The notes under the pieces: model-generated
The model's database searches: none
Told to the model about the DNA's origin: nothing
The model's input: the letters and a program-made list of their open reading frames with translations, nothing else
Origin: Branchiostoma floridae
Lineage: Eukaryota; Chordata; Leptocardii; Amphioxiformes; Branchiostomatidae
Reading direction: 5' to 3'
NCBI RefSeq assembly: GCF_000003815.2
Contig: NC_049986.1
Location: 18,967,727-19,022,235 of the forward strand
DNA: 54,509 bases
Part shown: piece by piece, positions 44,423 to 54,509 of the stretch
Layout of the letters: the number at the start of each line of letters is the position of its first letter
Position numbering within the stretch: the first letter of the stretch is position 1
Position numbers and translations under genes: made by a program

Positions 44423-46049
44423 CTCTTAAGTTAAGCATCGTTATTGACTTCTCTTTTTCGTCCTGCCAATGAGGAAGCTAATCCTGAAGTAGAAACTGAA
44501 GTCATGTATTAATGTTAATGGTGCTTATCTGCAGGTTCAAAATACCCAGCTATGAGTCACTATTACGGCGAAAAACTACCTTACTCACTTCCTTTTGTCC
44601 ATATGTTTAACATATTTGAGAAGTGCATGGCACAGATCAGAAATAAATGTTAAGATTCCTTTTCCACTACTCCACTACCCAAAAGATAAGAAAATGGAAG
44701 CATGGTCTACATATTAACAAAAACTACTATTCATCGAATGATATTTATCTAAATTCTAATGTACCTAGCTAAAACAGTACCAATGAGTAGATACTGAAAA
44801 TCTGTACTTTCTAGTAATGTGCCGATACCAATCTGAAATGTTATGCGTATGTTGCTATCAACATAAACTGGGGCGTTTTCCCTTGAACCGTAAACATAAA
44901 ACATTCACTGACTGCAGTAAGCAAAGACAAACAGCAAACAATGTATACGCAGTTACGGTATTATTCTGATACAGAAGATTTTTCTACAAATGAGAACAAG
45001 TTAACTCGTACCAAATCAACCAGCGACCCGTGAACTGATGAAAGGTTTCTTGCAATCAGTTTTGGTACTCCAGGAGATCACAGCTACGCAATACACTTGT
45101 AAACGCCTATGAAGTATCCTGCGAAAAAAATAGCTCCTGGTAAAGTAAAACCAGTTCATTTTGAGCTTTTTACTACCTTCAACTGCTATGATATATAACT
45201 TTGAAGCTTCGACATTGTAATCTCTTAACCCGTAACTTTACATCTGAATGACAGCATTGCCAATAACCTATCTTTAGACAAGGAAGCTTCTGGACTTTGT
45301 GGATTTTGTGTCTTAGCACTAGGTCTAAATTATCACTCAAAACCATTGTTCTGGTGCGTTGACGAAGGTTAGCCATCCATACGTCAAATAGCAGCTACTG
45401 ACGCAAGTGGATAGATTTTGGAAAAGGTCAGACGTTTCAAGTAGCATCCGGTACATTCCACCAATAGTCCATGGGCCAGGTCCCCAAAAATGGCCATTTG
45501 GTACCAAACAAAGGGACAAAGGGTGACTTACTTTTTTGAAAAGGTTGATTCCTCTACTTTATTATTTTGCATGATAACCATGCCAGATGCCCAGCTTTAT
45601 AGGAATTATCACGTGATTTTGTGACGTCGCTCAAATCTATAGAACTACCAAAAATCGTTTATTACAAGTCATCAAAAGTGGTTTTAATAACCCCCATCCA
45701 CATTTGATGAGTATTTCTCTTTACTTAGATCATACAAATACCTGTTGAATATATTTGGAACCGTTTTGAAATAAATTTAGACAAATCTCTACAATGGTTG
45801 CCATAGCAACGGTGAAAAATAACATTTTCTTACAGGAAAGTTGCTAATTATAAACAAGCCATTGTTGGATGCTTTTAAAGTTTAGCCATTATCAACATAA
45901 TCAAGGCATGACCAATGACACCGAACGATTCATAACTAATGTAAGGGCTCTTAGAAAACATTTTAGTTAGGTAAAAAATAAATAGAACGTTTTAGTATTT
46001 TAATCCATACTACAGTATGTATTGAAATACATGTATATTGTTTTTTTGG

Positions 46050-46600
46050 CGTGTTTCTCCTGCCAAATCTCTAAATGGATTCAACTTTTTCATCTTTGGG
46101 CCAAATGAGTTGAAATTTGGCATGGAGGTAGATATAGCAAACACCCCCAGACTTTTTTCTCTCTTTTTTGATAGTGACCTTAAAAATTGTTTCATTTAGG
46201 GTTTTTAGTCATTTTTGGCAAAAAATATATATTGTGGGCCCCTGTACCCTGGTATTACATCCTAATGACCTGACATTTGATACAGAGGTGCATTGGACAT
46301 ATGCCCACAGGGCACTATCAACAATTGTTGCTAACATTACTTCAAAAATGAGTTATTTTGGGCCATTTTTGACTAAAAATATATATTTTTGGCTCCTGTG
46401 CCATTGTATTGAAACCAGATGACCTGAAATTCGGTTTGAAGGTGTGTAGGCTATGTGCCCACATTATTCTATTTTTACTTTTGGAATACGTTTCTTCAAA
46501 TTGTTGAGTTTTGGGATTTTTTGCTATTTTCAAACTAAAAACATATAGTTTTGGCTATTGAAACCAAATGACCTGAAATTCAGTATGAGGGTGAGGGGGG
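46050..46600. repeat. Diverged tandem repeats of about 150-160 bases
   Basis: ATGACCTGA-ATTT/ATTC-type blocks recur near 46105, 46260, 46419 and 46566, each followed by GGTG or GAGGT and, upstream, AAAAAATATAT. No coding frame. Confidence 0.6.
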
Positions 46601-47000
46601 AATTTCTAATATCATTATCAGGTGATATACGCCACAAGGACACTTGTTATATGGTGTTAGCAGTATATAATTAGCATGAACTTAGACTTACCGGCATGCA
46701 CAAGAAAGAGACCTCTAGATAAGACCTTAGAACCTCACAGATTGGGAAGCCGTCTGCTGAAAGAGTGAATAAACCATCAAAAAGTGCATAATGCTTGCCA
46801 TGGTGTCATTCACTTGAACCACAATTCAGAGGTAGAAGAATAGTCCGAGACCAGGCAGGACTCGTCATAACATGCACCCGCAGCTCGGGGGAAACAAATA
46901 ATCTGGGTGATGACGATTTAACAACGATGACATGAAACACAAGCAAACCACCAACATATGAATAGGAGAACAATATTCCATATTATGACAGTGCTTACCT

Positions 47001-47090
47001 GACAGTTTTGACACGGCGAGCGAGGATGATCTGACAACCACAGGGCTTGACTCAACAATGGTCTAGACGCGGCAGAAGACTAGCTACGAT
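47001..47090 (-). promoter_or_regulatory. Possible 5' UTR exon of gene D
   Basis: On the minus strand CTGTCAG is followed by GTAAGCACT, a near-perfect donor, at about 47000. It could splice to the acceptor just upstream of the gene D start (about 43871). The 5' limit is arbitrary. This is inference from splice consensus only. Confidence 0.25.
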
Positions 47091-48119
47091 ATGTAGATGT
47101 ATGAGCATGTACCACGGTCCGTCATGCAGAACAACGTAATGTTCACGGCAATATTGACAACAAAAGACTTGTTTTACATTTCAGTATCTAATCTTCGTCA
47201 GCTGATCGTGAGAAAATTTACACATCAGAGTTCACATTTCCTGCTAAAGTGGAGGGAACATGATACACCCCATATACGGGGTGAGATCACCAAACATCGG
47301 TAAACTGATGACGTCTTTCTGAAATTTAGACTTTTAGAAGGAATAGAAGGGGATGTGAACTTGATCCACTTTTAGCTCAAGAGCTGATCATCCACTGGTC
47401 GTGATAGGAAAGATACACGCCACGTACAGTGTTTAGAGGTTGACTGTTGGGGAATTCCCGTAGTCTTTTCGAGAGGTACAATGATGTCACGCTAAAGGAT
47501 TGTCATACCGACTGTACATATACAGGAGAGTCGATGAAGGTTTAACACCCAGATGTCGGGATGGTAAAAACAAAAGTTACTAATGCCAAATTATAGTGTT
47601 TGAAAGGGCTAGAGTCATTTACAAAACGTATCCGGTTGCTTGAATAATTTTGTATAAAGGTAAAATCTAAACCTCAAACTCAAACTGGTCCACGTAGGCA
47701 AATCGTTTTGTAGTCCGTATTAGCTATAATCGGTATTAGAATCATACCGTGCCGTAATGATCATCATCATGATCTTGGGCAAAAGCAGGGCAAAGAAATA
47801 AAAAAGAAAATTATACCCAAAAGCTTACATCCAACAGTGAGTGAGTACAAGTTCAACATTTAATCAGAGGTGAAATCAAGTTCATTGTATAACGGAGCTC
47901 CCCCACTGTGCGTCAGTTCCCGGCCAGCTGACGTGTTGTTGCTATGGCAACGTTACCAGTTGTCAAAATGACTCCAACTCAAGCCGAGTGTCAGCAGGTT
48001 GTTGGGAGCCATAGGAGCTTTTACTCGGCTACGGTTGTTTCTAACGTGCGGCCAAATCCGCAGACATAAAGAAAACAGGACGAAAATAGAAAGTCTGAGT
48101 AAGAAAGCCTGAAAAAGCG

Positions 48120-48139
48120 TCACCTCTGCTTGGAGAGTA
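48120..48139. mobile_element. Solo end of MITE family 1
   Basis: CACCTCTGCTTGGAGAGTA matches the family end. No partner end was found upstream. Confidence 0.4.
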
Positions 48140-49214
48140 CTAATCTTTGACTTGCCTTATTGACTGATGTTTCTGACTTTGGAAGAAGAGATTCTGTTTC
48201 AGTCACAACCATGTAACCCGTGGTCTTAATGTCTTGTTACTTGGTAAACATTGAGTGCAAAAAATGACTCAAGCACAGTAGTACAACTGATAGCATTATA
48301 TTTTGTTGGTATCCCAGCATTACTTTTGACATACGTCAATGAAAAAAAATTAAGGTTGATGGTTGGATACATTGTTAAAATAAAGCCAACTGAAAACAAT
48401 ATTAATCTGAACTAAGTTTCTGTCAATTCCAAGCGACATATCCCTTTGGTCCTGATAGATCCTGTGAACATCCTGGTAGATGCATATAGGAAACTATTGT
48501 TTCTTTTCCTGAAAAAAGACAGGATATTCCTGATAACTCTCCCCTCAAACCTCATTCCAGCTGTAGCAACAGGAACCGCTCCCTGTGGGGAAGTCTGATT
48601 TTTCACTTAACTCCATGATAAAATCACATCAAAGACAAGACTTTCCTACAAAGGTTTCATAGTGATAACTGGCTGAAATGATCCTATGATCTAATATAAG
48701 CTTTCCTATTTCCTGACCATTACCATTTTGTGGAACATTTGTATGCATGCTGGAAAAACATGTATGGGAATACATCCAAGTCCAGAAGAACTGAACATTT
48801 TTCTAATATCAACACAAGTATACACAGTGAAAAGTGTTAGCTTATTGCTTACTTTGTTTCCTGTATGCATGTGTGTGTGTCTATATGTGTCTGTGTGAGT
48901 GCCCATGTTGGTGTGTGCTTCTGAGTGTGTTTATTTCTGCCAGTTGTATTTTGAACAAAACAGCTTTTCCTGCCCAGCACATAGTGTTTCTGTAGCCAAT
49001 GAAGAAAGCAAAATGAGCTTTGTAGCTTTTAAGGAACTAAGAAGTAATCAAAATTACTACTTTTAGTTCCTCCATTTTATTGAACTCTCTTGGCTTTGTC
49101 ACATGATTAACAGGACTTTAAGAATATTGTTGGTTAGATATTGCTTGTAATAAAAATAGAGAGGAGTAACAAATCAGTGTAACTATAGCATCAGAAAGAA
49201 TTTATTTGTTTTAA

Positions 49215-50158
49215 TTATCCTGACTCCATCTGTAATCTCTGTCTGGTGTCGTCAGCCACCTTCTCTGCTATGTCTGGCTGTAGAAGGTCTTTCACCTGAA
49301 GAAAGAAAACACCTGAATACATTCATAGTTTGGATATAAAAACCTGCTGTCCTAGTATAAGATCTCTTCAGTGTCATGGACAAAAGGCAACGGATGTAAT
49401 CTGAATGTCTGGCCGTTTTTCAAATCATCAGTTGCTTGAGTGATTGCTATTTGGTAAAAATACCTGAACTTTCAACTTCCTCAAGCAGGCAAAGACTACT
49501 AGTACATCTTTATGTTGCATTTTTCGGACAAGGAAATTAGTACTTCTGTACCTGTTATGCTGGGGTCAGAATTCAAAACCGGGGCCCTGTCGGGCTGTTT
49601 GTGGAAATGATAAATCAAAAGTCTACCAAAAGTATATTAAAAGTATACTCAGGACTACTTTTTTCATGTTTTGTGTTTTTTTTCTTCATTTTGTCAGTCA
49701 AAACAGAAATGCTTGCAAGAATGTTAACCTTTTCTTGGCTAAGGCAAACTCTAGGCAACAATCAAATGGAATGGTCTACTGAGAAACTGAACAGAGAGCA
49801 TGAGCATGTTACATTCCCATTTTTGCAAATCATGATATATAGTAGAAGCCGTTTAATTGCACTACATAGTTGCCAGCGTATTTTGTGAAATTATCCGGCT
49901 GGTGCAATAATGCGAATCTATCCAGTTGGACCACACTGGTTTGGGACTTGGGGATTCTGTGCAGTTAACAGAAGTGTGCGTTAATCCATTGTGCAATTAA
50001 CTGGCCTCTACTGTAATAGTTAAATTTACCTGATACTGTCGGGAAGCTTCGTATGCATACAGCACACTTGTGTCGTACAACATCAGCTTGTGTGTGGCCA
50101 GGGACAGGATACAGTTTCTCAGCCGGGCGATCACCTCCCTGTCTGTCGATGGTACAGG
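49215..50158 (-). CDS. Gene E: last two exons of an unrecognised gene
   Basis: Exons 50158-50030 (43 codons) and 49295-49215 (26 codons and TAA) join in phase 0 with canonical splice sites. The peptide starts PVPSTDREVIARLRNC, continues ILSLATHKLMLYDTSVL and YAYEASRQYQ, then VKDLLQPDIAEKVADDTRQ and ends RLQMESG. It looks like a conserved alpha-helical C-terminus, but I cannot name the family. AATAAA on the minus strand lies about 10 bases after the stop, so the 3' UTR is very short. Upstream exons should lie beyond 54.5 kb; the LINE at 50.6-54.1 kb would then sit in its intron. Confidence 0.7.
49848..50016. mobile_element. Pogo-like MITE, second copy
   Basis: AGTAGAAGCCGTTTAATTGC at the left and GCAATTAACTGGCCTCTACT at the right, flanked by TA. 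It lies right beside the donor of gene E exon 50158-50030. Confidence 0.55.
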
Positions 50159-50569
50159 CTGAAAATATGAGGAACATAGCAGTGAATGGGTTGTACCATA
50201 ATAAGAAATCTTTAATTGTAGGGGTGCAGTTCATGAGAAAAGGATGAGCATCAAATAGGCACAGCATGCAAGTAATGCATGCAAATTCTAACAATGTATG
50301 CAAATCTATATACACCTAGATTGGTTGAAAATTTGGTAAGTCCAGTCTTTCTGTGTAGGACGAAGTTTGATCCTTCTGGTATGAATGGAAGAAATACAAT
50401 GAATAAATGGATGGGCCCTTTTGCTGTAAAAGTATGTAAAATATTAGATGTTTGTTGTTCTTGATGTTTCTGTTGTTCATAAAGTTTCATAATTGGTATT
50501 TCATTTCTACAGTTGATTAAACTATGAGCTCAGAACAGTGCAAATGTCTCTTTTCCCCTGATACTGCAA

Positions 50570-53500
50570 AATTAAATCCTCTTTTTGTTGAAGAGGTTCA
50601 TCAGTCACGTATAAATATGGCCTCCTAGGAATTAGAAGAAGCTATAGATACATTTGAGATTAGTAATGAACATTTAGTTGTGGTGGGAGATTTTAATACA
50701 GTGCAGAATTCAGCTATGGATAGATCAGGTGCTCGACTTCGAAATTATCACCCTAACGCACTAGAAGCTATTTCGGAGCTAAAAGGAAAATTCGACTTGC
50801 ATGATGTGTGGCGTTTTAGAAACCCTAATGTTGTTCGGTATACATGGCGCCGGGGGCTCTACGCTAGTAGGCTAGATTATTTTCTGATATCCTTTTCATT
50901 ATTAAACAGAGTTACTAAGTGCTCTATTGCAGACAAATTTAGATCTGATCACAATTTAATCACCTTGTCTTTTGTTACGGCGGATTTCCCACGAGGGCCT
51001 GGCTACTGGCAATTTAATCAATCCCTTCTTGATAACAAACTTTTTCTTGTACAGACCAAACAAATTATGTCAGAATTTTTTAAAAACAACGTCAACACCG
51101 CAAATCCTCAAATTGTCTGGGATACGGCAAAGTGCTTTTTTCGTGGTCACTGTATTAAATTTAGTAGCTGGAGAAAAAAACAATACCTGATGAAAGAAAA
51201 AGAACTGATTGACGAAATTAATATGTTGCAGAGTCAAATTGATAGTGTCGCCTCTCCCCCACCCGCCCAATTAGATGAATTAATTTATAAACAAAAGTTA
51301 TTAGAATCTTTATATAATGAACGACTAAATGGTATCTTGTTAAGGTCAAAATCACGTTGGATGGAGCTGGGGGAAAAGTGCACTAAATATTTTATAAATC
51401 TAATTCACCGTAATTATACAAGAAAAAATATACAACGACTCAAAAGGCCCTCGGGGGAGGTAACTTCTAACCCAAAAGACATTCTTTCTGATCAGGTTAA
51501 TTTTTATTCTGAACTGTACTCTTTTGAAGATATTCCAATGCCTCTTTCTGATGTAAATTGTGATGGTTTTTTCCCCGAGGACTATGGTAAACGTTTATCA
51601 GATGAGCAACAGCAACTTTGTGAAGGTCTAATAACCGAAGAAGAATTGAAAAATGCAATACATTCATTTCAGGCTGGGAAATCACCAGGGATTGATGGTA
51701 TACCTATAGAAGTCTATAAGATTTTTTTTGATGTCTTTAAAATACCAATGTTAACATGTTTTAATTATTCATTTGGTAATGGATGTCTCTCAGAAACTCA
51801 AAGAAAAGGACTTATTTCATTGCTACTCAGAAAAGACAGTAAAGGTATAGACAAGGACCCAACTGCCATGGGGAATTGGCGCCCCCTTACCCTTTTAGGT
51901 TGTGACACAAGAATACTTTCCAAATGCATATCTTTGAGAATCAAACATGTAATTACGGACATAATTGAACAGGATCAGACAGGGTTTATTAAGGATAGGT
52001 ATATAGGCGACAATATTAGAAGACTAATAGACACAATAGAACATTACGATCAAGAGAGTAAACCTGGGTTAATATTTGTAGCTGATTTTAAAAAAGCATT
52101 TGACACGTTAAGGTGGGATTTCATGTTTAAAGCTTTAGAATTTTTCAACTTTGGTCCACAGCTAATTACATGGGTAAAGGTCTTATTCTCTACACCTATT
52201 TTGTACTTTGTGTAACAGTCGTTGCCATACTTTGTACCATGTACAAATGTCGAGCAATAAAGTTCTATCTATCTATTATTATGAAAAAACAACGAGTTGC
52301 GTCATAAACAGCGGTTATATTTCAGACCCCTTCATTTTAAGTCGCGGAGTTCGCCAAGGATGTCCATTGTCCCCATATCTTTTTCTCATGGCTGTTGAGA
52401 TTCTTGCTATTAAGATTAGGTCTAATCCTTCTATTCGGGGTTTAAAGATATATGAAAAGATTACAAAGATATCGCAGTACGCCGACGATTCAAATTTTCC
52501 ATTCGAACCAAAGCTAGAATCATTTTATGCCTTGTTGTCTGATTTAGAGCGTTTTTCCAATATCTCAGGTCTTTCTTTGAATGTAGATAAATGCAAAATA
52601 TTACGATTAGGTCCCTTAAAATCCACAAATTTTCGCTTGCCCACTCATCTACCGATACAGTGGGTTGACGGGGATGTTGACCTACTGGGTATCAATATTC
52701 CCGTTGATCTAAATTTAATTACAAGCGTTAATTTCGAACCCCGATTGGAGAGATTAGATAGACTATTGCGACCTATGAAGAATAAATATCTGTCCCTGTA
52801 TGGTAAAATTGTTATTATTAACACCTTGGTGGTTCCCCAATTTACAAATCTATTTCAAGTCTTACCATCCCCTAACGATTCCTTTTTCAAAGTATATGAA
52901 AAGAAGATATTTTCTTTTATTTGGGACAACGGTCCTGAACGAGTTGCACGGAAGGTTTTATACAATACATCGGAAAATGGAGGACTAAATTTAAAAAACT
53001 TACGCGCATTCAACACTTCTATAAAAGCTTCATGGGTACCTAAACTTTATTCTCATCCCGAATGGTTTTCCTCCTGGGTAACAGTCTTCCATCCTCAACT
53101 TAGTCATAGTTTATTTCCTTTTTACCAGCTGTCCTCGGTGATAAACCTTTGTTTAAAAGGATTTTTTTCTGAAGTTTTTATGGCCTGGTTTCAATTTCAG
53201 CACGTAGAGCCCACGACGCCGGCAAATATACGACAACAAGTAATTTGTTTAAACTCTAATATTATCATTGATGGTAAAACTGTTTGTTTGACAGCTTTTA
53301 TGAATAGGAATATATATTTCATAAATGACTTGCTGTCCCCGGACGGCAATTTTATGTCTTATGATGAATTCAGTACAAATTTCCCAAATGCTTGTGACCA
53401 ACATAGATATCTACAACTTATTTCAGCTATTCCCGGTAAATGGAAAAAATACTTAGTACTGAGAAGCGTAAAGACCTTGTGTGCCTGCCCTTTCAAAAAA

Positions 53501-54110
53501 TTATAAATGGTTACGAAATATAAAAATCAATAAAAGCATGTATATCTACTTTCTTACGTCCATGAACGAGGTCAGCCTTGCACACAAGACTAGACTTTCT
53601 TGGTTCTATTATTTTGATAAACCTATACCATGGCGAGATGTATTTACAAACTTATATAGATGTACTATTGATCCAAGTACTAGATATTTTCAATACCGAT
53701 TAATTAATAAATTTTTACCTTGTAACAAAATTCTACATATATGGAAATTAATAGACTCTAGCTCTTGTTCTTTCTGTCATGACGATGTAGAATCCTATGT
53801 TCATATTTTCTGGGAGTGTCCACATGTAGTATCATTTTGGAATGATGTAAAAAATTGGTTGAAAGTAGAAACTTCTATAGAGTGCTACCTAAATTCCTTT
53901 ATTATCATATTTGGAGATACATGTAACGATGCGCCCCCCCTGAAAAATTTGATTATTTTGTTAGGTAAAGTTTTCATCTTCCGGTGTAGACGCTTAAAAA
54001 TGATAAACTTCCAGGCCTGGAGAGGGAAGCTGGAGAAGCATCGGGGTAAGTGGGGAACTTTGTGTTTAATTTGATTTTGAAATGTAGAAATAATCATGAA
54101 AGAATATAGA
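50570..54110 (+). mobile_element. 5'-truncated, damaged L1/Tx1-type LINE
   Basis: Open frames 50680-52215, about 52260-53506 and 53481-54074 together make one broken ORF2. The start is the C-terminal half of an apurinic-type endonuclease (VVGDFNTVQNSAMDRSG, SRLDYFLIS, SDHNLITL). Then come a GPGYWQFNQSLL stretch and a reverse transcriptase: KSPGIDGIPIEVYK, NWRPLTLLGCD, FVADFKKAFDTLRWDF, RQGCPLSPYLF, and the catalytic YADD near 52480. A C-terminal Cys/His knuckle (CSFCHD, then HIFWEC) follows. An insertion of about 70 bases breaks the RT near 52204-52275, and a frameshift near 53485 breaks the C-terminus. ORF1 and the 5' half of the endonuclease are absent. Sequence order fits the L1/Tx1 group; the exact clade was not tested. 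Confidence 0.85.
52204..52275 (+). mobile_element. Very short retroelement tail inserted in the LINE reverse transcriptase
   Basis: Shares CGTTGCC, TTGTACCATGTACAAATGT and GCAATA with the minus-strand sequence at about 26905-26955. It ends in a TCTA microsatellite. It separates VKVLFSTP from TTSCVINSG of the reverse transcriptase. Boundaries are approximate. Confidence 0.6.
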
Positions 54111-54286
54111 AATGACGTGATAATGATATTTGATTACAATACTGAAACAAGAGTTCGTAGACCTCAGGCCTGCATGAAATGTATTGGGTTTCTGTAGACC
54201 TATTGTGTATTTTTGCCGGGGCGCCGAAGGCGCCCGGCTTTGTCCCCGGTTTAATGGTTCGTCCTTGGATGGGTCTGCTATGGTCG

Positions 54287-54404
54287 CAAAATGTACCGTG
54301 CGTTTTTACGACAATTCTCAGCCCTTCTCAGCCCTTCAAATAAACGCAATGTACCGTGCGTTTTTACGACAATTCTCAGCCCTTCTTAGCCCTTCAAATA
54401 AACG
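54287..54404. repeat. Two tandem copies of a 58-base unit
   Basis: AATGTACCGTGCGTTTTTAC, GACAATTCTCAGCCCTTC and CTTCAAATAAACG occur twice in a row. Just upstream (54214-54237) is a GC palindrome, GGGGCGCC then GGCGCCC. Confidence 0.7.
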
Positions 54405-54509
54405 TTGTAAGAATACTGTTTATCCATGACCTCTACTCGTACAGAAAACATTGCAGCGCTCATTAGCAAAGTCTAGGAAAGGAAAATGTTTCTTGATTTG
54501 CAGTAAAAC

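Larger units (their letters stand above)
45792..47953. promoter_or_regulatory. X-box-like palindromes (two sites)
   Basis: GTTGCCATAGCAAC near 45793 and GTTGCTATGGCAAC near 47938 fit the RFX-factor X-box pattern GTNRCC-N-GYAAC. Two more (GTTGCCATGGCAAC) are in the arms of the 4.6-kb inverted element, so some are carried by repeats. Function is not shown. Confidence 0.35.
43960..49214. other. Region between genes D and E
   Basis: No recognised coding exon. Contents: MITE at 44.2 kb, an AT-rich stretch with a GTTGCCATAGCAAC palindrome near 45793, tandem repeats at 46.05-46.6 kb, a possible 5' UTR exon of gene D near 47.0 kb, a second X-box-like site near 47938, and a solo MITE end at 48.1 kb. 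Confidence 0.4.

Noticed and set aside
1-54509. CRISPR arrays, bacterial operons or prophage
   Set aside because: No regular spacer arrays or prokaryotic gene spacing; introns and SINEs show a eukaryotic nuclear genome.

Overview
The window is chordate-type nuclear DNA. It has many GT-AG introns, tRNA-derived and 5S-rRNA-derived SINEs, an L1/Tx1-like LINE, dense MITEs and long microsatellites. The poly-domain SOUL genes and the repeat mix suggest a cephalochordate (amphioxus, Branchiostoma-like). That assignment is inference; no marker gene proves it.

Layout. (1) From before base 1 to 18399 (+) lies gene A, which encodes at least six tandem SOUL/heme-binding-protein (HEBP) domains. I could join 28 coding exons in a single consistent reading frame (about 1187 residues, 5' end outside the window). 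Domains 2-6 are each built from a five-exon module. (2) From 33200 down to 19998 (-) lies gene B, a convergent paralogue with a signal peptide and four SOUL domains over about 20 exons. One exon junction in domain 2 does not close in phase. (3) From 36729 to 40924 (+) lies gene C, a small six-exon secreted protein with a laminin-G/concanavalin-like domain. Two of its short exons resemble a dispersed repeat nearby. (4) From 42537 to 43856 (-) lies gene D, a type I membrane leucine-rich-repeat protein with a tyrosine-rich cytoplasmic tail, encoded in one coding exon. (5) From 49215 to 50158 (-) are the last two exons of an unrecognised gene E. (6) From about 50.57 to 54.1 kb (+) is a 5'-truncated, damaged LINE of the L1/Tx1 type, in or next to gene E. 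Long stretches around and inside the genes are repeats.

Biology. Genes A and B are tail-to-tail relatives. Domains 2-6 of gene A and domain 4 of gene B share a cysteine ladder (C-x4-C, then C-x5-C, then C-x6-C). Gene B also has a clear signal peptide. Together this suggests a family of secreted, disulfide-stabilised poly-SOUL proteins, unlike the single-domain intracellular HEBP1/HEBP2 proteins. Ligand and function cannot be read from the sequence. Transposons repeatedly sit against splice sites here. Most striking, three members of one MITE family in gene B end 13-14 bases downstream of three different 5' splice sites.

Limits. All exon models were made by eye from splice consensus, phase and homology between modules, without transcripts or database searches. 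A 164-base gap (N) lies in an intron of gene A.
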